Shown: in pieces, positions 35,601 through 43,972 of the stretch
How the letters are laid out: every line of letters starts with the position of its first letter
Position numbering within the stretch: the stretch's first letter is position 1
Source of the DNA: Hordeum vulgare subsp. vulgare
Taxonomy: Eukaryota > Streptophyta > Magnoliopsida > Poales > Poaceae
Direction: 5' to 3'
Assembly: GCF_904849725.1 (NCBI RefSeq)
Contig: NC_058518.1
Span: 5,414,147 to 5,478,146, forward strand
DNA length: 64,000 nucleotides
The notes under the pieces: model-generated
Told to the model about the DNA's origin: nothing
The model's input: the letters and a program-made list of their open reading frames with translations, nothing else
Databases searched by the model: none
Translations under genes and position numbers: made by a program

Positions 35601-37457
35601 AAAAATCTACCTTAAGCTCAAAGAAGACATCATCTATCTTTTTCTATGCATGTCATGCAGAACTATGACCCCATCTAAAATATAACGACCTTTTATATAA
35701 GTTGTTTGCATCGGAGCAACAATTGTGTGCTACAACAACATCCCTATTCACTATTGTCCCTATTATTAATAACATTTGTAAAGATTTTTAAAATAATATT
35801 GAGACGGCAGATAGGTATGTACTGCTGTAACCAACTTGCACCAACACATTTAGGCAACCAAGTTGAGACTCCATAACTAAACCTAGCTAAATCCAACCTG
35901 TTATCATAGAAATCCTGAAATACATCTAAAAGATCACCCCTTGGTAAGTCCCAAAAGTGCTGATAAACTCTGCTGGTAGCCCATCTGGGCCCGGGGCTTT
36001 CTCTAATTTCTTCTAGAGTAAAATTTCTGTCTAGCAACTGTCATTTAAAATTTTGCACCAAACCCATCTCTTGAGCTCTAAGTAAAACCAAGTGTAAAAT
36101 ATTTATTGCAATATTACAAAGAATCGGAGAAAGGGGATCGCCTTGTCTTAAAAACCTTTTTTAGTTTTAAAAAAGTCCTACCTAATAATTAACCATAACA
36201 ACTACTTTTCCACTGTTTGTATAATCCAGTTAATGAATTTATTACATATAACCCCTTTTTAATCATGACAAATTTAAGAAAAGACAGTCAATCTTATCGT
36301 ATGCTTTCTAAAAATCTACCTTAAGCTCAAAGAAGACATCATCTATCTTTTTCTATGCATGTCATGCAGAACTATGACCCCATCTAAAATATAACGACCT
36401 TTTATATAAGTTGTTTGCATCGGAGCAACAATTGTGTGCTACAACAACATCCCTATTCACTATTGTCCCTATTATTAATAACATTTGTAAAGATTTTTAA
36501 AATAATATTGAGACGGCAGATAGGTATGTACTGCTGTAACCAACTTGCACCAACACATTTAGGCAACCAAGTTGAGACTCCATAACTAAACCTAGCTAAA
36601 TCCAACCTGTTATCATAGAAATCCTGAAAGACATCTAAAAGATCACCCCTTGGTAAGTCCCAAAAGTGCTGATAAACTCTGCTGGTAGCCCATCTGGGCC
36701 CGGGGTTTTCTCTAATTTCTTCTAGAGTAAAATTTCTGTCTAGCAACTGTCATTTAAAATTTTGCACCAAACCCATCTCTTGAGCTCTAAGTAAAACCAA
36801 GTGTAAAATATTTATTGCAATATTACAAAGAATCGGAGAAAGGGGATCGCCTTGTCTTAAAAACCTTTTTTAGTTTTAAAAAAGTCCTACCTAATAATTA
36901 ACCATAACAACTACTTTTCCACTGTTTGTATAATCCAGTTAATGAATTTATTACATATAACCCCTTTTTAATCATGACAAATTTAAGAAAAGACAGTCAA
37001 TCTTATCGTATGCTTTCTAAAAATCTACCTTAAGCTCAAAGAAGACATCATCTATCTTTTTCTATGCATGTCATGCAGAACTATGACCCCATCTAAAATA
37101 TAACGACCTTTTATATAAGTTGTTTGCATCGGAGCAACAATTGTGTGCTACAACAACATCCCTATTCACTATTGTCCCTATTATTAATAACATTTGTAAA
37201 GATTTTTAAAATAATATTGAGACGGCAGATAGGTATGGACTGCTGTAACCAACTTGCACCAACACATTTAGGCAACCAAGTTGAGACTCCATAACTAAAC
37301 CTAGCTAAATCCAACCTGTTATCATAGAAATCCTGAAAGACATCTAAAAGATCACCCCTTGGTAAGTCCCAAAAGTGCTGATAAACTCTGCTGGTAGCCC
37401 ATCTGGGCCCGGGGCTTTCTCTAATTTCTTCTAGAGTAAAATTTCTGTCTAGCAACT
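29668..37457 (-). repeat. tandem array: 11 copies of a 709-bp LINE RT segment
   Basis: Period exactly 709 bp: copies start at 29668, 30377, 31086, 31795, 32504, 33213, 33922, 34631, 35340, 36049 and 36758. Each copy, read on the minus strand, holds one open stretch starting at MLDRNFTLEEIRE (97 residues, or 114 in copies 2-5 where a single base change removes the first stop), then stop-rich LINE sequence. Copies differ at only about one to four positions each, so identity exceeds 99%. The left border joins single-copy LINE sequence (YADD region) and the right border joins LINE sequence encoding YKNLFGPSE, so the amplification happened inside an existing LINE copy. Confidence 0.97.
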
Positions 37458-37590
37458 CTCCCTCCCTCCCTCCCTCCATCATTTAAAACAGACTACATAT
37501 CACTATCTACGGTAATATTCTTTAGACATTCAGAAGGACCAAACAAATTCTTATAAAAGGACTATCCCAGCATCTTTTATACCACTATAT
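37458..37590 (-). pseudogene. LINE ORF2, upstream remnant
   Basis: Minus-strand reading gives YKNLFGPSECLKN around 37500-37560, the segment preceding the RT fingers in plant L1 elements. A CTCC microsatellite (37457-37478) separates it from the last 709-bp copy. LINE similarity fades near 37590, presumably the 5' truncation point. Confidence 0.65.
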
Positions 37591-38009
37591 TTGACGAACA
37601 ACCCTACACGGGTCACCTGATGAATAATTGAAACAAACCAAATGCACGTGCATATACACCAAACAAGGAAACTTCTGAGCAAAGTTTGCATTATGCACTT
37701 AATTCATGAGCTCGTCTACTGCATAAGACCGAATTCATCAACTAAAAAAGACTGAATTCATCAGCAACAGCAAACATATGATGACTAAAAAAGAACAAAA
37801 CAAAGTTCACAAGTAGCACTCACTAATACTAGGATTCATGACAACCGTAATCATGACATGTCATGGCCAAGAAAGCTGGATAACAGTAGTATAATTTAGC
37901 CCCACGGAACAAACTGACTAACATAATTGAAGAAGATTAAGAAGTGCAGGTGTACACATACATGATTGTTCCATTGATCGGAGCAAGCCCAAGCAGAAAT
38001 CGAACTGAA
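37591..38009. other. 3' flank of the F-box gene
   Basis: No reading frame or known repeat recognised. The stretch probably contains the 3' untranslated region of the minus-strand F-box gene. Confidence 0.4.
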
Positions 38010-39338
38010 TTAGTGCCCATCTGCTTCTGCTAGTGGCTCTGATGAAAATCGAGGAACATAAGGCCGATACGGCCCGACACTGCATTTCTCGAGGTCGAGC
38101 ACACTTGAGAGTTGATGACGTCGCATGTCCCACGACAACAATGAAGCCTCATCTCGTGCATCGCCATCAAAAAGACCTTTGCTGACAAAGAAGAAGATGT
38201 CACGATCGGGATGGAACCCAACCAGCTGGTACTCCACCTCAGCTACGCTCAGCACCTTATCGATTCTGAAACTATGCTTCAGGGCCCATTGTTGGCTATC
38301 ATAATCCTCAAGGCGCCAGATCGCTACGTCTTCAGCCAATCTGAGTGAATCCTCATCGTCGTCGTCGCGAACAGTGAGAGGAACTGGAGATATAGTAGCA
38401 TAGTGCAGGTAACCCTGTGACCACCCAACCGTATAACCGTACTTGCCGCGTGGTATGGAGATGGTCTTCCACACCTTGCCCTCCATGTCCACAGCCATCA
38501 GCACAGTATTGTTTTTCCAAGTGTTGTTGATGTTTTTCCGATGCTGGTTGCCCACAACGTGCAGCATGCTGTGAACCAGGACACTGTGATGTTCCAGTAC
38601 AACACTGTCAACCAATCCAGTGTCCCTCTGGCTCCAGGCTCCGGTTCTCGACGAGTAGATGCTCACTCCTGTGAGGCCCATGTCGTCGGTGCGGTCGAAA
38701 TCAAAGACGTGGAAATGGGACGGCACTGCTGGATCAAAAGCCAGATGGAACTGTCGGTGAGAGCCACATACGTTTGGCCGCGGCTGCGGGCCGGGAGGCA
38801 GCTCCGTCCACGTCCGGGTGACGGGATTGCAGACGACAAAACGGACTCGAGATTCAGCGTCTGGGTGGTAGGAGCAGAGGAGGAGGCCATTGCAGGCCTT
38901 CTCCAGCCTGAAGGGCCTGTGCTCGGTAGGCCGCAGGAACGCAAGTGAAGGGTCGACATCAAGACCCTCGGCGTCGGCTGAGACGCCGGCCAAGTGGTTG
39001 CGGAAGCCTGCTGCGCGGGTGATGGTGATGTATAGGACGCCGGCGAGGGTCTGGGGCAGCTTCTTGCGGTGGGCGGGGTGGGCGATGAGGTCGCGCCAGG
39101 ACTTAGAGACGCACTTGGAGCGGCAGACGGACCGGAAGGGGAGCCGGGACAGGATCTCCACGATGAGGTCGTCGGTGAGTCGACTGGCCGCCGCCGCCGC
39201 CTCCGCCTTCGAAAGAGAGTTGTCCGGCCTCAACAACTCCTTCCCAGATATCACCTCCTCCTCCTCCTCCATGGGTAGGTGGCAGCGGCAGGAGTTAGAA
39301 CTGCAAATCGAGCGAGATAAAATCATCAAACCGGCCAA
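38010..39338 (-). CDS. F-box protein with C-terminal F-box-associated region
   Basis: A single uninterrupted 442-codon frame, the only intact host-like gene here. F-box at about residues 52-92 (LTDDLIVEILSRLPFRSVCRSKCVSKSWRDL, split by eye as LTDDLIVEIL and SKCVSKSWRD), which would bind SKP1 in an SCF ubiquitin ligase. The remaining ~320 residues look like an F-box-associated beta-rich domain (ACNGLLLCSYHP, FVVCNPVTRTW), the presumed substrate-binding part; the substrate is unknown. A second ATG at codon 23 (39270-39272) begins MEEEEE and may be the true start, since the first 22 residues are atypical and the upstream ATG context is weak. Intronless, as in many grass F-box genes, and GC-richer than its surroundings. 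Confidence 0.88.
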   Translation of the reverse strand: MAGLMILSRSICSSNSCRCHLPMEEEEEVISGKELLRPDNSLSKAEAAAAASRLTDDLIVEILSRLPFRSVCRSKCVSKSWRDLIAHPAHRKKLPQTLAGVLYITITRAAGFRNHLAGVSADAEGLDVDPSLAFLRPTEHRPFRLEKACNGLLLCSYHPDAESRVRFVVCNPVTRTWTELPPGPQPRPNVCGSHRQFHLAFDPAVPSHFHVFDFDRTDDMGLTGVSIYSSRTGAWSQRDTGLVDSVVLEHHSVLVHSMLHVVGNQHRKNINNTWKNNTVLMAVDMEGKVWKTISIPRGKYGYTVGWSQGYLHYATISPVPLTVRDDDDEDSLRLAEDVAIWRLEDYDSQQWALKHSFRIDKVLSVAEVEYQLVGFHPDRDIFFFVSKGLFDGDARDEASLLSWDMRRHQLSSVLDLEKCSVGPYRPYVPRFSSEPLAEADGH

Positions 39339-39549
39339 GAAGAAGAGCTCAGGCGAGGTGAGCTCGGGCGAGGAGGGCTACCCGGGCGCTAATGGCAACT
39401 GGCTGGCGGCGGGGAGTCTTGTCCGGGCGACGAGGTGCAGCGGACAGGGCTTCGGCGGAGAGGTGCGGCGGGGATATTGGACGGCCGGCGACGAGGTGGA
39501 AGGGCAGTCGACTCACATTTCTGTCTTTTCCTTTTTTACATCTTTGCAC
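39339..39549. other. 5' flank of the F-box gene
   Basis: GC-rich sequence upstream of the minus-strand gene, probable promoter and 5' untranslated region. I see no clear TATA box. Confidence 0.35.
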
Positions 39550-39596
39550 ATTTCATTTTTTATAAAAAATATTTATATGGGGTGAACCTTTTTTTG
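39550..39596 (+). repeat. 47-bp direct repeat, left copy
   Basis: ATTTCATTTTTTATAAAAAA followed by TATTTATATGGGGTGAACC. Matches 40748-40794 with two mismatches by eye. The two copies bound a 1.15-kb GC-rich block. Confidence 0.85.
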
Positions 39597-39618
39597 GAAG
39601 GGTAGTGCTAGGCGCCGG

Positions 39619-40104
39619 CGCGCCGACCCGAGGGCTCGCGCCGGTCGCGCAGCAGCCGTCAGATCAGGGCCCCCTGACCGTCAGATCTGGTCGCGCGGAG
39701 CCCTCACCCGCCCGCCATCCTCGTGCGAGCCGCCGTCCCAGCACGCGCCGACCGTCCTCGCCTACGCCGACGCCCCAGCACGCGCCGACCCGAGGGCTCG
39801 CGCCGGTCGCGCAGCAGCCGTCAGATCAGGGCCCCCTGACCGTCAGATCTGGTCGCGCGGAGCCCTCACCCGCCCGCCATCCTCGTGCGAGCCGCCGTCC
39901 CAGCACGCGCCGACCGTCCTCGCCTACGCCGACGCCCCAGCACGCGCCGACCCGAGGGCTCGCGCCGGTCGCGCAGCAGCCGTCAGATCAGGGCCCCCTG
40001 ACCGTCAGATCTGGTCGCGCGGAGCCCTCACCCGCCCGCCATCCTCGTGCGAGCCGCCGTCCCAGCACGCGCCGACCGTCCTCGCCTACGCCGACGCCCC
40101 AGCA
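39619..40104 (+). repeat. three tandem copies of a 162-bp GC-rich unit
   Basis: Units start at 39619, 39781 and 39943 (each CGCGCCGACCCGAGGG); they look identical by eye, and a fourth partial start is at 40105. Because 162 is divisible by three, one frame stays open and gives a repeated 54-residue Pro/Arg/Ser-rich peptide. I regard that as a by-product, not a gene. Confidence 0.9.
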
Positions 40105-40247
40105 CGCGCCGACCGCCTCGCCTCGCCTCCTCACCGCTGGTCGCCCTCACCGTCGGTCGCCGCCTCGGCCGCCCGTCGAAAGCACCATGGATGCAGCCCG
40201 TCGGTCTTCACCTCGTCGCATCTCACCCCCTGTGTTGCAAACGCTGG

Positions 40248-40600
40248 ATAAAAAGTTTCAACCGTGTGTAGAAAAAGCTTCAACCGTTAAGAAAAACAGC
40301 TTCAACCAAAAACTTCAACGAGGGAAAGTTGCAAACGTTGACAGAAAAAGCTTCAACCGTGTATGAAAAAAGTTTCAAACGTCGCTCCGACTGCAGCATC
40401 TCGCGTGGTCACTCCTCAAAAAGTTTCAACCGTGTATAGAAAAGCTTCAACCGTTAAAAAAAAGCTTCAACCAAAATACTTCACGAGGAAAAAAGTTGCA
40501 AACGTTGACAGAAAAAGCTTCAACCGTATATTAAAAAAGTTTCAACCGTCGCCCGGCTGCAGCATATCGCGTGGTTCACCTTCGGTCACCGCCGTCAGGC
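40248..40600 (+). repeat. AAGCTTCAACCGT repeats, duplicated block
   Basis: A segment of about 167 bp holding several AGTTTCAACCGT/AAGCTTCAACCGT motifs and GCAAACGTTGACAGAAAAAG occurs twice (landmark at 40331 and 40498). Class unknown, possibly a non-autonomous DNA element. Confidence 0.65.
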
Positions 40601-40747
40601 GCAGCGGCTGCCGGTGGAGAAGCCGCAGCGCTCGCCGACAACGCCTGAGGTTGCAGGGAGGAAAAAGGGAGAGGAGGGGAGTAGAAGGAGGAGGAGGAGG
40701 AAGGAGATGGAGGAAGGGAGAGAGGAAAGGAGGACATTGTTAAGCAT

Positions 40748-40794
40748 ATTTCATTTTTTACAAAAAATATTTATATGCGGTGAACCTTTTTTTG
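40748..40794 (+). repeat. 47-bp direct repeat, right copy
   Basis: ATTTCATTTTTTACAAAAAA then TATTTATATGCGGTGAACC; see the copy at 39550-39596. Confidence 0.85.
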
Positions 40795-41118
40795 AATATG
40801 CGGCACACATTGTTAAGCAGACACTAAACTTTTTTAGTAGACGGTGAACATTTTTTACATACACACTGAACACTTTTTAATATATATATATAATGAAACA
40901 TTATTTTTATACATATTAAAAATTTCCATGAATGAGGTCGAGGGAATGGTCATGAATGAGGTCGGCGAGGCAGGTGGCCATTCCTTTCTTGCCTACCCCC
41001 CGACAGATCCAAATGGGACCTCTTATTTGGAACGTTTATTATGAAATTGCGACTCAGTAACCCTACCAGGAGGCATGGTACAGTTACACCTCACCTCGAC
41101 CTTATCACAATTCTTCTT
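40795..41118. other. AT-rich spacer
   Basis: Contains GGTGAACATTTTTTACA-like motifs and a short TA repeat near 40880-40892. No gene. Confidence 0.4.
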
Positions 41119-41714
41119 TTAACATTTAGTCGCGGGCCTAGAAATCTTGACATCAGTTTTTCGATGATTTTTTTTATTTTTAGATTTGACAGGAGAGTTG
41201 TTCTCAAACACAGCTTCATCATGGTCTAACCAATCTAAACTAACACGGGTGTTGGGTCCCACGCCATCAGTGACAGAAATGTCATGTTCCTGGTTATCAG
41301 AGGTCAGCTTTTTCTTAATTTCTAGCTCCTTTCTAACTTGTTCCAACTCTCTGAGTACATCAATACTGGTAAAATTATCATCGAGAATAATAACCCCCAT
41401 ACTGGAAGCTCCACACATTAATTTAACATCTGAAAGAACATCAAATGAATTGCAGCAGGTGTTTTGTTTACCTTCTAGATATTTCTTGCTCGCCAGCCTC
41501 CTAGCTTTATTCTCCACCTTCTCCTACATCCCATTTGCATTTCGCGTACTGAATCTGAGTTCAACCTCGAATGCAATGGGAGGTGTGGGGATAACCTCCT
41601 CAATGCTATCAGGGTCAGGTGAGAGTACCACATAATCCTTCGAAACTTTCATGCTTGGATCAACTTCTCCCTCTACCTCCGACACCTCTGTTAAGAATTG
41701 GTTACCACAGCCGC

Positions 41715-43008
41715 CATGGCCGGGCCCACAGTTGTGCCATCTGTGCGGCCCGCACAGGGCCCATGATTCTGAGGGGCCCAAAAAAATAGATAAGCCTAGT
41801 ATTAAGAAAACAAACTGGGCCGGTGGGCAGTCCTGTTGGGCCAAAGCAGTGAGCCAGCAACGACCAGGCCTCGACCGGTCGAGCGGCTAGCGCGAGGGCG
41901 AGGCTATCGAGGCCACGCGGGGGAGGACGCGAGGACTCGATCAGTCGATCCATCCGAAGCCTGCCGAACGTCGCCGCCTCCACTTAAAGTCGAGTCCCCT
42001 GTTCGCCTGGAATCCATCTTGCATCTGCCTTGGAGGTAATCCACCTATCGAATCACCAACGTCTCGAATCCATCTGGCACCTGCCCTGCGCGGCTGCGCC
42101 CTTGCCCCTGTGCGCGCGTGCGCTACCATCTGCACTGCCTGGTGGCGAGGCAGTTTGTGCGTATCGCTCCATCTCACCATCTATGCCCGCTCCAGATCCA
42201 GGACTCTGTGAGACCAGGACTCTATGAGACCAGGACTTCAACTGCTTAGTGTTTAGCATTGGTGCATTAGCACCTGATTAGCACTTTCTTTTTTTATTAA
42301 CTTTGGGTATTACTTTTAATTTGTTATTTTGTAACTAACTTTTGACAGAGATCATTACTTCGTTAGAGATTGATTTTTACCTCCTTGATTAGAAATTACA
42401 GTGTATCCTTATTTTGTGTTTTAATAATGCAGATTTGAATCATCATGGAAAACATCAGTCTGGCGCCTATAAGCGCAAGAAAAAAGCACAAGAAGAAAAT
42501 TTAATTAATACATCTTATGAATGTGGTATGGACAGATATATTAAAAGAAAAGCACCGCAAGTGTCATTTGGTAATCAGTCTGTTGATCCTTCTACTCTCG
42601 CACTTGTAATTGTTCCTTACATTCATTTTAGAGATGTTTAGACACAGACAAATAATATAGAGGTAGAGGAAGATAATATTGATGTTGACTTGAATAATTC
42701 ACCTCGTGAGGATGTTGATGATTCTTTTCGGTGTGATATATTTGATCCAAGAAATTGATTATGAGGATATCATCAAAGATTTCATTTCAAAAAATACTAA
42801 AAGAATGAGGATGTTTAAATAAATAACAAACGCGAGTTGAATAGGTATGACTTTTTTATATGTCCACTTGCTATGTAAGACAATACATTACATAAATTAT
42901 AATTATTTCTGCGACATATATACATTATAATTGCTCGTTAGTTTTTTCGTAGATAGGGCCCCAATTTTTAGTTTGACACAGGGCCCCGAATTTTGCCGGC
43001 CCGCCCTG
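41715..43008 (+). mobile_element. non-autonomous hAT transposon
   Basis: 1294 bp with imperfect terminal inverted repeats CATGGCCGGGCCCAC / GTGG-like complement of TTGCCGGCCCGCCCTG, flanked by a perfect 8-bp target duplication ACAGCCGC (41707-41714 and 43009-43016). GGGGCCC-rich subterminal sequence is present at both ends. Inside, 42414-42641 encodes the start of a hAT-type transposase; the catalytic part and dimerisation domain are absent, so it is a deletion derivative. Confidence 0.85.
42414..42641 (+). pseudogene. hAT transposase N-terminal exon fragment
   Basis: Short frame with HQSGAYKRKKKAQEENLIN and YECGMDRYIKRK, which resembles the N-terminus of plant TTF-type zinc-finger hAT transposases (xSGxxKRKKK..., then MDKFL-like motif). 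A TAG after HFRDV ends it. Acidic residues downstream (42660-42730) look like continuing exon debris. The zinc finger and catalytic RNase H-like domain are missing. Confidence 0.6.
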
Positions 43009-43348
43009 ACAGCCGCATAGGACAAAGTTTTTCGAACAACCAAAACAAGATTCACCTGAACTTCCTACGAACCAACCTCCAGCCCCAAGGATTTGTTCAC
43101 TATCTCTAGAGTGGCAGGAACAATCCAATTGGATGTATCACTGATCTTTTTCTCATGATCACGCTTGATCAACTCGGTCGGTAGTGAATTATCCTCTTCA
43201 CTTCCACATGATTCTGAAGCAACATTTTTAGAGGGGAGCAAACGATAGGTTTTGCCCTCATGAGAAGAAGGGCCATACTTGTCAGCCCCCACATGATTCA
43301 GAATAGTTGTCCTCCTTCTCCTGATTCTCATGTTTACGTTTTGGGGTC

Positions 43349-43905
43349 TGATGAGGTTATAGTCCTAGGGTAGGGTCATAAGCCTGCCCTGTAAGTCCTA
43401 CCCAAGGACTACCCCTCATAAGGGACAAGGCCCTTAGTCAGTTCCGTCTGAATTAAGGAGTCCCCATCGTTCAGTCGGCAACAGGTCCTTGACCATCCAG
43501 TCGGAGACTAGCATTCGGAGAACATCCAACTAACTGACTGGCTGCCACTCGGAACATCGTAACCCCCCATGAGGGAAACGGTCGTACATTTCCCTGTGCA
43601 TTTATTAGCATTTAGGACGTACGTTACCGGTAACGTACGCATTCAATCGCCACTACTCCACCCCTGTACCGGAACCGTTGTGGAGGGCAGCGCACTCTAT
43701 ATAAGCCACCCTCCCCCTCTGGTGCAGGGGTTAGAAAATCATTGTATTCCATATTCCACTCGACAACAAGCTCCCAGAGCATTGAGACGTAGGGCTATTA
43801 CCTCCACCGTAGAGGGGCCTGAACTCATACAACCTCGCCGTAGCTGGGACTCTGCCCATCCTTTTCGTACCCTACACATCTACTGTCAGGCTTATACCCA
43901 CGACA
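43349..43905 (+). repeat. 5' LTR of the Tat element
   Basis: 557 bp from TGATGAGGTTATAG to ACCCACGACA. The right end is fixed by the PBS; the left end is inferred from the last LINE bases (GGGGTC) and the TG start. Without the 3' LTR in view the left end is provisional. Confidence 0.65.
43698..43704 (+). promoter_or_regulatory. TATA box of the Tat LTR
   Basis: CTCTATATAAGCC about 205 bp before the LTR end; GC-balanced surroundings and position fit the element promoter. Confidence 0.65.
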
Positions 43906-43925
43906 GTTGGCGCCTACCGTGGGGC
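43906..43925 (+). other. primer binding site of the Tat element
   Basis: GTTGGCGCCTACCGTGGGGC directly follows the LTR; this TGGCGCCxACCGTGGGG type is typical of Grande/RIRE2-like elements. Confidence 0.8.
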
Positions 43926-43972
43926 AGGCGTCTGAGCGACTTCCGGCGAGTTTGCGACTACTTCTTTTCGTC

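Larger units (their letters stand above)
27796..37590 (-). mobile_element. L1-type LINE, 5'-truncated, with internal 709-bp amplification
   Basis: Read on the minus strand, protein fragments appear in the order of a plant L1 ORF2: YKNLFGPSE (about 37540), FTLEEIRE..GPRW and YQHFWD (RT fingers), YADD (RT catalytic palm, about 29600), CRPNDMGGLGI (about 29140), FRRNLWGE (about 28450), and the C-terminal zf-RVT region with H-x-x-x-C spacing (HLFCKC, 27796-28233). The endonuclease and the beginning are missing. The RT segment between the fingers and the YADD region is tandemly multiplied 11 times. Stops and frameshifts are frequent, so no active protein remains. Confidence 0.85.
41119..43348 (-). 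pseudogene. LINE ORF1 fragment, split by a hAT element
   Basis: The minus-strand frame starts near 43345 (PKRKHENQEKEDNYSE region), shifts frame near 43100, continues as SGESCFGCSKNFVLCG up to 43016, and resumes beyond the hAT insertion as GNQFLTEVSEVEGEVDP (41713 downwards). It ends at 41119 with a basic C-terminus (SKNKKNHRKTDVKISRP). Low-complexity charged composition, coiled-coil stretch (LRELEQVRKELEIKKKL) and position suggest the C-terminal half of a plant L1 ORF1 nucleic-acid chaperone. A stop near 41524 and frameshifts disable it. The match to ORF1 is by general character, so confidence is moderate. Confidence 0.58.

Noticed and set aside
29668..37457. Eleven separate short genes
   Set aside because: They are the same pseudogene fragment of a LINE RT repeated; each is followed by stops and lacks the catalytic motif.
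29668..37457. Array as a pure assembly artefact
   Set aside because: Not fully excluded, but copy-specific and block-shared variants at consistent positions are hard to obtain from mis-assembly of a single copy.
38541..39585. Frames antisense to the F-box gene
   Set aside because: Shadows of the F-box coding strand; no independent motif.
39605..40366. 253-codon plus-strand frame with 54-residue repeats
   Set aside because: A 162-bp DNA repeat keeps the frame open by being a multiple of three; high-GC sequence, no recognisable domain.
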